Shown: positions 7,872 through 15,589, counted from the stretch's first letter. The stretch is DNA of 20,266 bases from JAKQHY01 sp034429475 (GCA_034429475.1 DAOUGD010000056.1:1-20266), one strand, 5' to 3'. Program-made: numbers and translations. Notes: a model not told the origin generated them from the sequence alone.

Positions 7872-8840
7872 ACTCATTTCTTCCTTTCTAAACAAAAACC
7901 GCTGCCAAAGATGGGCAAGACGGCCTACGTCGGGAATGTATTCGGCCACAAACTCAAAACCGTAGCCTGCCATAAAGGTTTTCAGGGCGGCGGGATCGTA
8001 GGCGCGCACGTTCAGCAATTCCAGGGATTCACCCGCGCCCAGGTGCACGTCGCCCAGAAAGCAGGTGAAAGTGAAGGCGTCGTGGGCGCGGAAGAAGTAG
8101 GCGTAGCGCCACGCTTCGAGGTCAGGATCGCGGGTCTCGACGCCGTACAATTCCCCCGCCTCCGGGGAAATGCAGAGTCGTTCTAACAGATGAGCGAAGA
8201 ACAGCGCCATGTTCTGCGGCAACTGCAACAGCCGTCGGCGCAATTGCCGGTCGCGCTCTTCCACGCCGTACAACGGCACAATGTCGAGGTAGACATAATC
8301 GCCGGGCGCCAGCATGTCACGCAAAATCCCGGCAATGGCGGGTTGATCGAAGTTACCGAACGTTCCCCCCAACATCGCGCAGACACGCGCGTCGCAGGCG
8401 TCAGTGACCTCCGCCAATTTCTGCCGGAACGCCGCCGTTGAGAAATCGGCCAGCAGGAACGTCTGCTCAAAGGCTTCGTCCGCCAGGGTGTGCTCCGCCA
8501 GCCCCAACATCGCCCGCGACGAGTCCACCCCGACGTAGATTATCGAGTAAGCCTCTTGGCACGCCTGGTGCAGCAACATCTTCTCGGCCCTGGCGTTGCC
8601 GCACCCCAGACTGACGAAAGCCAGCTTCTTGTCACGCCGCCAGAAGGGCTGCTGCCCAAAAAACGCATACTCATCCTGCCATTTAATCTGCTCAAGGTCT
8701 TCGCTGCGATAGGTGTAAAACGACTCGGCCCCTTCTGTGAGGTAGAAAAGATTCTGCCGGACCTTCCGCGTGCGTTGAAATTCGGCCAAATAATCAACTT
8801 CCAGATCGTATTCTGGCGAGACGACAATCAGTTGCCCCAT
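7863..8840 (-). CDS. EgtD-like SAM-dependent methyltransferase (histidine N-alpha-methyltransferase family)
   Basis: This 325-aa cytoplasmic protein resembles the EgtD / Methyltransf_33 family, whose characterised members trimethylate histidine in ergothioneine synthesis. Seen in the sequence are the SAM-binding glycine motif FVSLGCGNARAEK (75-87), the acidic strand end VGVDSS (103-108), an ADF motif (131-133) and the family-like MLGGTFGNFD (156-165). No sulfoxide synthase (EgtB) or other ergothioneine gene lies next to it, so the substrate is open; many family members in bacteria are uncharacterised. GGAGAAGGC precedes the ATG. It starts 64 bp after the last membrane-protein gene of the MoxR cluster, so co-transcription is possible. 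The C-terminus runs into a palindromic terminator-like repeat. Confidence 0.75.
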   Translation of the reverse strand: MGQLIVVSPEYDLEVDYLAEFQRTRKVRQNLFYLTEGAESFYTYRSEDLEQIKWQDEYAFFGQQPFWRRDKKLAFVSLGCGNARAEKMLLHQACQEAYSIIYVGVDSSRAMLGLAEHTLADEAFEQTFLLADFSTAAFRQKLAEVTDACDARVCAMLGGTFGNFDQPAIAGILRDMLAPGDYVYLDIVPLYGVEERDRQLRRRLLQLPQNMALFFAHLLERLCISPEAGELYGVETRDPDLEAWRYAYFFRAHDAFTFTCFLGDVHLGAGESLELLNVRAYDPAALKTFMAGYGFEFVAEYIPDVGRLAHLWQRFLFRKEEMSKA

Positions 8841-8904
8841 GCCTTCTCCATCCGCCTCGAAAAACGGGGAATTTCTCAGTGACGAAAACAGAAATCCATT
8901 GAGG

Positions 8905-9408
8905 TCAATTGCTTTGACGCCGCAGCCGCATCACCAACCGGCTCAGACCAATCGCAACCAACAATGTCAGCAGCACTACCACGGCAAAATTGAGGCGCAG
9001 TCGCACCACGAGGGCCAGGCCGGCCATCCCGCCGCCTATCCCCAAAACGAGGGCCAGCCGCCCCAAATGCCGCCATTCCAGCTCGGCTTCGCCCTCAACG
9101 CGCTCTGCTTGATAATAGCGCTGGCGGAAATGATCCATGTCCCACGCCGCCAGCACCGCCAACACCCCCACCAGCAGCCAAATTGACGACAGGTCGGACA
9201 GTTTGCCGGCCATCACCATGAGCAGGATGCCACTGGCGCACAGGTCGCCCAACCACGACCGGCGGCGATAGACCCCCACCCACCAGCACAGGCCCAGCAG
9301 CAACAGTACGAAGGCAAACGCGAGCTTACCGGCCAGCACGTAGGCGACCAACGGCGCTCCCACGGCCAGCACGATGCTCAATGGCAGTAGCTTTGCCGTC
9401 AGTTTCAT
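8905..9408 (-). CDS. Multi-pass membrane protein of the MoxR/DUF58 operon
   Basis: This is a 167-aa protein of unknown function with about six hydrophobic segments (roughly 7-26, 28-46, 54-69, 73-88, 116-135 and 140-158) and an Arg-rich C-terminus. I recognise no catalytic motif. The start at 9408 overlaps the stop of the DUF58 gene as ATGA, which implies translational coupling and a role with DUF58 and MoxR. An upstream in-frame start is possible but would extend further into the DUF58 gene. Small membrane proteins of this sort often occur in MoxR operons, but I cannot place this one in a named family. Confidence 0.75.
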   Translation of the reverse strand: MKLTAKLLPLSIVLAVGAPLVAYVLAGKLAFAFVLLLLGLCWWVGVYRRRSWLGDLCASGILLMVMAGKLSDLSSIWLLVGVLAVLAAWDMDHFRQRYYQAERVEGEAELEWRHLGRLALVLGIGGGMAGLALVVRLRLNFAVVVLLTLLVAIGLSRLVMRLRRQSN

Positions 9409-10691
9409 GACGACGCCTCCACCGCGCGGAACCACAACGGCGTCCGGCCAATCGTTGCGTAGACCGTCTGATCAAACGCCTGGGTGACGTCCCAATCCAC
9501 CACCGGGATACCGGCGTTGCGCAGTTTGCGCAGCAACAGCACCCGCTCCAGAGATGCGATCCGTACCGCCAGTTTGTCCAGGTCGCGGTCGCCGAGGGTG
9601 CGCGCTTCAAAGCGGATCGGATTGGGGCTGACGACGAGCACCTGATAGCCCCGCGCCCGCAGCCGGGTCAACATCTGCGGGTCCTCTTCACACAGCGGGC
9701 TGACCAACACGAGCTGCGATTTGGCGGCGAAAAGACGGGTGGGCAGGTAGTCCAGGCTCTCAAACACCAGACTGTCGCCGGTTTTAGCCCGCGCCAGAAT
9801 GCGCAGAATCTGCTCGCGCTGCACTTTGCCGTAACCGGGGAAAGTCCACTCCAGGCCACGTCCGTAAATCAGCATGGTCACCCGATCGCCGTCGTTCAGG
9901 AACACCCCGGCCAGCGCGGCTGCCGCCCGCACGCTGTGCTCAAACAACGACTCCCCATTCACGTGGAAATCACTGCGGCGGCGCGCGTCCAAAATCACCC
10001 CCACATCGGCGACGCGCTCCTGCTCAAACTCATTGGTGAACAGACTTCGGGGATGCCGGGCGCTGATCCGCCAGTTGATCCAGCGCTGCGGATCGCCCGG
10101 CTGGTATTCTCGCACCCCATAGAAATCCACGCCGGCGCCGCCCACGCGCGCCGGGATCGGGCCAGCATAACCGCGCGTCTGCAAAGGGCGAATGGGAACG
10201 CGCCGCAAGCGCAGGACTTCCGGCAGCACCAGCAATACTTCTGGTGCCGCCACGCGCGCGCGGCGGCGGAACAATCCCAATGGTTCGGTCGCTACGATCT
10301 GAATGGCGTTGAATTCATAGCTGCCGCGCTGCCCTTTGACCGTGTAGCGCAGCGTCAACACTTCACCGGGCGCCAGCCGCCCCGCTACCCGCAGGTCCCC
10401 TTCGACCAACGTCAGGCCTTCCGGCAGCGTATCACTGACCAGGATTTCGGCCAGGTGGCCGCCAGAGTTCTGGATGGCTACCGTCACGTCCACCGGCATA
10501 TCCTGAGACACACAGGCCGTGCTCAATGTGCGCACCACCTGGAGCTTCAGCTCGTCGGGACTTTGCAAAAGGGCGGCCAGGAGATAAACGGCCAAAGGGA
10601 TCGCCAGGGCCACTAAATCGCCATTGAGAGCGAAGAAGCCGACGACGAGAAACAGATACAGCCCAATACTCAACAGCGGCAAACGTCTCAC
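9405..10691 (-). CDS. DUF58 domain protein
   Basis: The 428-aa product has two N-terminal membrane helices (about 5-22 and 25-43). An extracytoplasmic-looking beta domain follows (about 50-150). Then comes the DUF58 core with the family hallmark YGVREYQPGDPQRWINWRIS (191-210). The succeeding strand VGVILDARRRSD (230-241) resembles the first part of a VWA/MIDAS-like fold. DUF58 proteins are near-constant partners of MoxR ATPases; their exact role is unsettled, with links to envelope assembly and stress. The start is a GTG 11 bp after the MoxR stop, with only a weak TGAGGG ribosome site. The gene ends in an ATGA overlap with the next one. Length is typical for the family. Confidence 0.9.
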   Translation of the reverse strand: MRRLPLLSIGLYLFLVVGFFALNGDLVALAIPLAVYLLAALLQSPDELKLQVVRTLSTACVSQDMPVDVTVAIQNSGGHLAEILVSDTLPEGLTLVEGDLRVAGRLAPGEVLTLRYTVKGQRGSYEFNAIQIVATEPLGLFRRRARVAAPEVLLVLPEVLRLRRVPIRPLQTRGYAGPIPARVGGAGVDFYGVREYQPGDPQRWINWRISARHPRSLFTNEFEQERVADVGVILDARRRSDFHVNGESLFEHSVRAAAALAGVFLNDGDRVTMLIYGRGLEWTFPGYGKVQREQILRILARAKTGDSLVFESLDYLPTRLFAAKSQLVLVSPLCEEDPQMLTRLRARGYQVLVVSPNPIRFEARTLGDRDLDKLAVRIASLERVLLLRKLRNAGIPVVDWDVTQAFDQTVYATIGRTPLWFRAVEASS

Positions 10692-10702
10692 AGCAGTGGC
10701 CC

Positions 10703-11659
10703 TCAGATCACGGGAACCGGCACCAAGCGCAGCACTTCCGTGATGACGTCAGCAGAAGCGTGGCGATTCATCCACAAGTCCGGCTCAAGGATCAGCCGGT
10801 GAGCCAGGCCGGGGAAGGCAAACAGCTTGACATCGTCGGGCAGCACGAAGGTGCGGCCGTGCATCGCGGCCCAGGTGCGCGCGAGTTTCAGCAGGGCCAG
10901 GGAACCGCGCGGGCTGGCGCCCACGGCCACGTGGCGGCTCTGGCGCGTCGCATCCACCAACCCGACGATATACCGCTCAATATCGTCATCTACGTGAACC
11001 CCTTCTACTGCCTCACGCATGGCCAGCAGCGTCTCGGCATCCACCACCTGTTCCAGTGAGAAGGCATCCTGCCGGCGCTTGCGCCGCCGCCGGAGGATTT
11101 CTTGTTCTTCTGCCGGTGTGGGATAGCCCACCGACAACTTCATAATGAAGCGGTCAAGTTGCGCTTCCGGCAGGGGAAACGTACCCTCATATTCGATGGG
11201 GTTTTGGGTCGCAATGACAATGAAAGGATCGGGCAGCGCCATTGTCTCGCCTTCCAACGTGACCTGATATTCCTGCATCGCTTCCAGCAGCGCCGATTGG
11301 GTCTTGGGTGAAGCCCGATTGATTTCGTCCGCCAGAATGATGTTGGCAAAAATCGGGCCAGGTCGCAACGTGAACTGGTTTTGCACCCGGTCATATACAT
11401 ATCCGCCCGTGATGTCGCTCGGCAGCAAATCCGGGGTGAACTGGATACGTTTGAAGGTCAGGCCCAGAGCCGTCGCAAAACTATTGGCGATGAGCGTCTT
11501 GGCCAGGCCAGGGTAGTCTTCCAACAGCACGTGCCCGCCCGACGTTAGGAAAGCCGCCATTACCTTTTCCAATACCTCATGCTTGCCGACAATGGCTTTC
11601 TCCACCTCGGCAATCACGCGATTCGCCAGAGGGGCGATTTCAGTGGTCTTCAATGTCAT
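10703..11659 (-). CDS. MoxR-family AAA+ ATPase
   Basis: This is a 318-aa cytoplasmic AAA+ ATPase of the MoxR type, thought to act as a chaperone that matures or inserts cofactors into partner proteins, often VWA/DUF58 proteins. Motifs are a MoxR-style Walker A EDYPGLAKT (47-55, Lys54), Walker B with ILADEINRA (108-116), and sensor-1 region IATQNPIEYEGT (149-160) with PLPEAQLDRF after it. I chose the ATG at 11659 because GGAGG lies 8 bases upstream; a start 18 bp further upstream lacks this. It overlaps the preceding membrane-protein gene by 20 bp and is followed 11 bp later by the DUF58 gene, so it sits in the middle of a tightly packed five-gene operon. Confidence 0.95.
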   Translation of the reverse strand: MTLKTTEIAPLANRVIAEVEKAIVGKHEVLEKVMAAFLTSGGHVLLEDYPGLAKTLIANSFATALGLTFKRIQFTPDLLPSDITGGYVYDRVQNQFTLRPGPIFANIILADEINRASPKTQSALLEAMQEYQVTLEGETMALPDPFIVIATQNPIEYEGTFPLPEAQLDRFIMKLSVGYPTPAEEQEILRRRRKRRQDAFSLEQVVDAETLLAMREAVEGVHVDDDIERYIVGLVDATRQSRHVAVGASPRGSLALLKLARTWAAMHGRTFVLPDDVKLFAFPGLAHRLILEPDLWMNRHASADVITEVLRLVPVPVI

Positions 11660-12377
11660 GCACAACCTCCATTTCATTTTCGAGGAACAGTAATAACTGT
11701 TCCAGATCTACACTTAACGGGGGCTTCACATCCCGATCTCGTCGCCAGCCCAGGCGCCACCAGAAGCGCGCCCACCGCGTTTGCGTGGCCGGCGGCTGCG
11801 CCGACATTCCTGATTGCAGATAGGCCGCGGCCTCCGGGGAAAGTTCGTATTCGCCGCGCTGTAGGCGTTCCCGAACCTCGCCCGGCGTAAGTTTATCCTG
11901 GTAGGAGAGCACATCGGTGGCCAGCTTCGCCATGTTGCGCGCCATCCCCCACTTCGAATAACGTCCCGTGCGCGCCAACGTCAGTCGGCGCGCCCAAAAT
12001 ATCACCCGCCCCTCAGGAGGGCCGCCTTCGAGGATCTGCGCGGAATGAATGATACGCCGCGCAGCGAATAAACTGGGGTAAACGATGCGAATGAAGAGAA
12101 ATACGGCTACCGCCCAAAAGAACGGTTGAGGAATTCCGTCCAGCAAAAGACGCAAAACCCACAAGAAATACAGGATCGGCACCACCAGCATCTGGAACGC
12201 CAGTCCGCGTACTACCGACATCAGCGCCAACGCCGCCAGCACCAGCAGCAGAATCGCTATGACCCACCGCCGGGGGCCACCTTGCCCAACAAATTCAACC
12301 AGTGCGGCCAGCGTCAATTTACGCCGGGGTTCAGGTGAAGCTTGAGGGGAAGTAGAATTTTCTATAGGATTAGACAC
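11640..12377 (-). CDS. Hypothetical membrane protein of the MoxR operon
   Basis: This is a 245-aa protein that I do not recognise. A polar N-terminus (1-35) is followed by about three hydrophobic segments (near 38-57, 59-79 and 84-104). A soluble, Arg-rich C-terminal half (about 115-245) includes a segment with LTPGEVRERLQRGEYELSP near 163-181. The start is a GTG with AGAGGTG just upstream, 45 bp after the DUF4129 gene. Its end overlaps the MoxR gene by 20 bp, which argues for translation coupled to MoxR and for a role in the same envelope process. In canonical MoxR clusters this position may hold a transglutaminase-like protein; no such motif is visible here. Confidence 0.75.
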   Translation of the reverse strand: MSNPIENSTSPQASPEPRRKLTLAALVEFVGQGGPRRWVIAILLLVLAALALMSVVRGLAFQMLVVPILYFLWVLRLLLDGIPQPFFWAVAVFLFIRIVYPSLFAARRIIHSAQILEGGPPEGRVIFWARRLTLARTGRYSKWGMARNMAKLATDVLSYQDKLTPGEVRERLQRGEYELSPEAAAYLQSGMSAQPPATQTRWARFWWRLGWRRDRDVKPPLSVDLEQLLLFLENEMEVVHDIEDH

Positions 12378-12422
12378 TTACACCTCTTATCAGCAGACGG
12401 TAGGCGGCAAAGGGGAGCACAT

Positions 12423-13328
12423 TTACCGACCGGCACTTCGGCACGCCTCCACAATCGCCGAAAGGCTGGTGATAGCTTGATCCTCTTCCAACTCGCCAGG
12501 CGCCGCCGCCCCATACCGCACCCACTCGAACAGCCGGGTCAATTGGCGCACGGGATCGCCGGGCAATCCGTGCCGGGTCAGCCGTTCCTCAAATTCACGG
12601 GGCGTCATCGCCTCATCGCGCTGAATTCCCCGCTGCGTGCGCAGTACCTCGCTCATCTCACGGTAACATCGAATGATGGTATTGCGAAAGTCGGCGCCGG
12701 ATTGCAGAGCGTCCAACGCGGCCTGAGCTTCCTTCGCCAAATCCTGCATCGGAGTGGATTGGGGCGTACTGCGAGACAATGACCAGACAAGCCGTACCCC
12801 CCCGGCGACCAAAGCCAACGCCAGGAGAAAACTGGCGATCCAGGTCAACCAGGGGGGCGAGTTGGCCTCAAATTCTGGCAGACCCTCCAATCCCGCCTCG
12901 CCCATCTCCATCTCTGGAGCTTCCGCATTTGAAAGGTCCACCGGTTCCACCATCTGTGTGAGGTTCTCCATAAAACCGGAATTCATCAAGATAGAAGCCA
13001 GTAGCAGAATCACTGCCAGCCGCAAGACTTCCCGCAGCATCCGCTTGCGCAGATCAGGGTAGAGAATAAACCCTACAACAAACAGGATGAGCAAAATCAG
13101 AACCGCCGTCGCCAGGACGCGGGCAAAACGCGCGTAGTCATTGCCGAAGGGGAGAGCCACCACGGCGTCGCTGGTGCGATTGAGGTCGCCAAACAACAGT
13201 TGCCACCAGACGCTAAACGGCCATCCCGGCGCCAGTTCCAACTCCGATAGCCCGGCAGCCAAGATGAATAGAGCCATCAACGCTAACCCGGCCAGCAACC
13301 AAACGCGACGCTTTTCACGTTTATCCAT
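12423..13328 (-). CDS. DUF4129 domain membrane protein
   Basis: The 301-aa protein has four predicted membrane helices (about 9-27, 70-90, 100-118 and 159-182). A Glu/Met-rich periplasm-like loop lies between helices 3 and 4 (about 125-155). The C-terminal DUF4129 domain spans about 215-295; its typical pattern is IIRCYREMSEVL, then AMTPREFEERL and LTRLFEWVRYG. In other bacteria DUF4129 is found at the C-terminus of transglutaminase-like membrane proteins or as a separate partner of MoxR/DUF58. I chose the ATG at 13328, preceded by AGGA, over a TTG 33 bp upstream. It is the first gene after the promoter at 13434-13462 and leads the MoxR operon. Confidence 0.85.
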   Translation of the reverse strand: MDKREKRRVWLLAGLALMALFILAAGLSELELAPGWPFSVWWQLLFGDLNRTSDAVVALPFGNDYARFARVLATAVLILLILFVVGFILYPDLRKRMLREVLRLAVILLLASILMNSGFMENLTQMVEPVDLSNAEAPEMEMGEAGLEGLPEFEANSPPWLTWIASFLLALALVAGGVRLVWSLSRSTPQSTPMQDLAKEAQAALDALQSGADFRNTIIRCYREMSEVLRTQRGIQRDEAMTPREFEERLTRHGLPGDPVRQLTRLFEWVRYGAAAPGELEEDQAITSLSAIVEACRSAGR

Positions 13329-13433
13329 TTCGAGTTCCTGTGGGTGCCATTCGACTTTCAACGGGGCATAAATGGGGTACGGTCATACCGCACATAGTCT
13401 GTCACCTGTTGGGATTTGGGCAACCCACCGGTT

Positions 13434-13462
13434 ATTATACCCCACAACAGCTAAACTACCAA
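13434..13462 (-). promoter_or_regulatory. Promoter of the DUF4129-MoxR-DUF58 operon
   Basis: On the minus strand TTGGTA (13457-13462, 4 of 6 to consensus), a 17-bp spacer and a perfect TATAAT (13434-13439) lie about 105 bp upstream of the DUF4129 ATG. This separates the MoxR operon from hgcAB transcriptionally. Confidence 0.55.
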
Positions 13463-13662
13463 GAACCTATCCGAAAACGGTGCGTTTCACAAACTGGGCA
13501 AGTTGCCTCCCCTATCGGAAAACAGCTAAAGCCGTCATTTGGGCCAATGAGTGGGCACGTTGTGCAGCGGCAGGCTCTCTGCCCTAAATCTGAAACGCCC
13601 CCGGGCAGCTCAGGCTCGAATGCTGTTGCCTTCCAGGGTTTACATAAACGAGGGGAAAATTT

Positions 13663-13728
13663 ACCACAGAGGACGCAGAGAGCGCCGAGATTTTATAGAT
13701 ACTTAGCGTGCTCAACACCCTCTGCGGT
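13663..13728. repeat. MITE-like palindromic repeat (ACCACAGAGG...CCTCTGCGGT)
   Basis: The element starts ACCACAGAGGACGCAGAG and ends CCTCTGCGGT, so the ends are imperfect inverted repeats about 66 bp apart. Similar sequence occurs at 18398-18457, and an element of the same design at 19539-19599. It lies just after hgcB and could fold in RNA as a weak 3' hairpin. Confidence 0.65.
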
Positions 13729-13754
13729 GAGGAAAAGCTATTCGTTGCTGTCTA

Positions 13755-14132
13755 TCATCCACAGCAGGCCGGTTCTGAACCGCCACACATCGGTTCGGGG
13801 CCGCCGCACGATGGCTCCTTCAGCCCTCGCAGCGCTGCGTTGATCATCGCGGCTGCGCAGCCCACCCCGCTGTCCACCTTCAGCGCGCCGGTCGGGCAAT
13901 TGAGCTGGCACGCGCCACATTCCATGCAGGCGTCCGCCCGCACGATCTGCACTCGCCGCGTCCCGCGCACGCCCGGCGCGAACACCCCTTGGGGACATAC
14001 CGCACTACACATTCCACAGTTGATGCACGCTTCCGCGTTAAATTCCAACGTATTCCGCTGACTGAGCGCCACAAACCCCACCTGCGCCGCAGGCGCGCAG
14101 CCACATGTCGTTGTTTCAATAATACTTGCCAT
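13755..14132 (-). CDS. hgcB: Mercury methylation ferredoxin HgcB
   Basis: HgcB is the ferredoxin partner of HgcA, thought to supply electrons to reduce its corrinoid and to take part in mercury transfer. The 125-aa product has two [4Fe-4S] motifs: ACINCGMCSAVCP (Cys36, 39, 42, 46) and the HgcB-type ACMECGACQLNCP (Cys69, 72, 75, 79). It also has a further Cys92 in GVGCAAAMI and a terminal vicinal pair Cys123-Cys124, all features expected of HgcB. It is longer than the roughly 95-aa reference protein: it has an N-terminal CGC (10-12) and a repeated CGGPEPMCGGSEP tail with extra Cys109 and Cys116. GAGGTGAAAG precedes the ATG. It starts 32 bp after hgcA on the same strand. The pairing with a true HgcA makes the call strong. 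Confidence 0.93.
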   Translation of the reverse strand: MASIIETTTCGCAPAAQVGFVALSQRNTLEFNAEACINCGMCSAVCPQGVFAPGVRGTRRVQIVRADACMECGACQLNCPTGALKVDSGVGCAAAMINAALRGLKEPSCGGPEPMCGGSEPACCG

Positions 14133-14144
14133 CTTTCACCTCAT

Positions 14145-14192
14145 CGCTTTGTCGCTGACTCGCTTCACCGCTTGCTCGTTTTATCGCTTTTT
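14145..14192. repeat. 8-bp periodic array across the hgcA stop codon
   Basis: On the plus strand six consecutive 8-bp units begin with CG: cgctttgt, cgctgact, cgcttcac, cgcttgct, cgttttat, cgcttttt. They span the end of hgcA (stop 14165-14167) and the spacer to hgcB, so the last Lys/Ser/Thr-rich residues of HgcA are encoded by repeat. Confidence 0.6.
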
Positions 14193-15163
14193 CCCGTCAA
14201 GCGCAACATGAGCGCCAACAGCACACCGGCCCCAAACATCCCCGCCATCACCCGGATATAACGGAACATCTCGCGTTTCACGCCGGTTTTGGACGTGAAC
14301 GGCGTCGAACCGGTGAAGTTCAGCGCGAGAAACGCTGTCACCGGCGGCAGCGCCAGCAAGTACGCCAGCGGCCAGCCGATCCGCTGCCCTTTTGAACCGG
14401 CAACTTGCTTGTGCGCCAGCCACGCGAAAGGCGCCGCGACCGCTCCCCCCAGGATGAAGCCCTTGCTGCTGAACTCCTCGGTGGGTAGCCAGGGCAGCAG
14501 GATGGGGAATAGCGCCGATCCGGCCAGCACCGCCGCCGCCGCCCCCAATGCCGTCAGCGGTCCCAGCAGCACGGCCAACATCAGTGCCGCCAACGCCGTC
14601 GGCGCGGCGAGTTGAACCAGCTCTACCGGGATCAACACCAGCCGGTCGCGCAAGGGGAAGCGCACTTGTCGCATCTCCGGTGTGGCCTGATGCGTTTTGA
14701 GGTATTCCGGCAGATCGGCGGCGCGCACCGGGCCGTACTCTACCTTGAAGCCCGTGCGCTGCTTGACCTCGTGCGCGACGACGCCGGGCGCACCCAACTG
14801 CGGCAGGATCAGCGTCCGGTGGCTGACCACTTCTGATAGCCGCGTTGCCTCGACGCGGCGCACGATCTCGTCGGTGCTGAAGGTGCCCTTCCCCGCGGCG
14901 CACCACACGTTGACGCCCAGCGTGTCCAGCACCAGGATGTAACCATCCGCGCCCGGCAGGGAGGAACGCACCGCGTCGAAGCTGAGCGAGTAGTTGGCGG
15001 TGACGAGCACCGGCGACTCCGGCGTGGGGTTGCCGATCGTGTACAATCCCGGCGTCACGCGATGGCCGCCGCGCCGGTAGCCCCACCGCACCAGGAAATG
15101 ATCCCAATGATCGGCAAAAGTCAGGGTGCTGGTGGTGTGCATAAGATCAGGGGTTGTATTCAT
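14165..15163 (-). CDS. hgcA: Mercury methylation corrinoid protein HgcA
   Basis: HgcA is the membrane-bound corrinoid methyltransferase that, with HgcB, converts Hg(II) to methylmercury, probably taking methyl groups from the C1 pool. The 332-aa product has an N-terminal corrinoid-binding domain related to the acetyl-CoA pathway CFeSP. It contains the diagnostic cap-helix motif NVWCAAGK (residues 85-92), in which Cys88 corresponds to the cobalt-coordinating Cys. The C-terminal half has five predicted helices (about 174-199, 203-226, 234-251, 263-282 and 303-321). The loop NFTGSTPFTSKTGVKRE (282-298) is also typical of HgcA. AGGAGG lies 7 bases before the ATG. It follows arsR by 82 bp, filled by a hairpin, and precedes hgcB by 32 bp. 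The short basic tail is encoded by a simple repeat. Confidence 0.96.
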   Translation of the reverse strand: MNTTPDLMHTTSTLTFADHWDHFLVRWGYRRGGHRVTPGLYTIGNPTPESPVLVTANYSLSFDAVRSSLPGADGYILVLDTLGVNVWCAAGKGTFSTDEIVRRVEATRLSEVVSHRTLILPQLGAPGVVAHEVKQRTGFKVEYGPVRAADLPEYLKTHQATPEMRQVRFPLRDRLVLIPVELVQLAAPTALAALMLAVLLGPLTALGAAAAVLAGSALFPILLPWLPTEEFSSKGFILGGAVAAPFAWLAHKQVAGSKGQRIGWPLAYLLALPPVTAFLALNFTGSTPFTSKTGVKREMFRYIRVMAGMFGAGVLLALMLRLTGKSDKTSKR

Positions 15164-15180
15164 TCGTATCCTCCTATTTT

Positions 15181-15242
15181 GGTAGACGGTAGACGGTAGA
15201 CAGTAGACAGGGCTGTCTACCGTCTGCCGTCTACTGTCTACC
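15181..15242. repeat. GGTAGAC heptamer repeat forming a 30-bp hairpin between arsR and hgcA
   Basis: Arm 15181-15210 and arm 15213-15242 are 30 bp each, complementary with three mismatches, with only GG between them. Each arm is built from GTAGACG/GTAGACA heptamers. It fills nearly all of the arsR-hgcA spacer, ending 3 bp from the arsR stop, and would form a very stable hairpin in the shared transcript. There is no clear T-run on the minus strand. Confidence 0.85.
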
Positions 15243-15244
15243 GC

Positions 15245-15580
15245 TCAACTCATAATCTGGGTGATCTGCTCCCGGAACCACGCGATGTTTTCGGCGTTCA
15301 GGCAGTAGCAACGCGCCGGACCTTCGGTGACGCCGCTGATCCAGCCGGCTTCGCGCAAGACTTTGAGGTGCTGCGATACGGTCGCCTGGGCGATGGGCAA
15401 GTAGTCCACGATGTCGCCGGTGATGCAGCCGGGGTGCGTCGCCAGGAATTTCAATATCTCGAAGCGGATCGGGTTGCCGAGCGCCTTGAACATTGCTACC
15501 AGGCGCTCTTGATCCGCGCCGGAAATGTCCAGCGAGCAACACGTTGGGGAGCAGCACGCGCTTGCGGTGATTTCGGTCAT
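15245..15580 (-). CDS. ArsR-family metal-responsive repressor upstream of hgcAB
   Basis: A 111-aa winged-helix repressor of the ArsR/SmtB family. The core runs from KALGNPIRFEILKFL (32-46) through the recognition region GDIVDYLPIAQATVSQHLKVLREAGW (55-80), then a wing and CYCLN. It has candidate thiol ligands: CCSPTCC at residues 9-15, Cys52 at the start of the HTH, and Cys91/Cys93. These suggest sensing of arsenite or another thiophilic metal, but the inducer cannot be read from sequence. AAAGGAAA precedes the ATG. Upstream lies a near-perfect promoter overlapped by a dyad, so autorepression is likely. Because hgcA and hgcB follow on the same strand without an evident second promoter, this regulator probably controls mercury methylation genes. 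Confidence 0.9.
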   Translation of the reverse strand: MTEITASACCSPTCCSLDISGADQERLVAMFKALGNPIRFEILKFLATHPGCITGDIVDYLPIAQATVSQHLKVLREAGWISGVTEGPARCYCLNAENIAWFREQITQIMS

Positions 15581-15589
15581 TTGCTTTCC

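Larger units (their letters stand above)
13329..13754. other. Intergenic region between hgcB and the MoxR operon
   Basis: I see no convincing gene in these 426 bp. It holds the operon promoter at 13434-13462, a MITE-like repeat at 13663-13728, and two near-identical words, TATCCGAAAAC (about 13470) and TATCGGAAAAC (about 13515), roughly 45 bp apart. These might be remnants of a mobile element, but I cannot support that further. Confidence 0.5.

Noticed and set aside
13470..13525. Paired TATC(C/G)GAAAAC words as insertion sequence ends
   Set aside because: Only 11 bp each with one difference, no transposase fragment and no target duplication seen.
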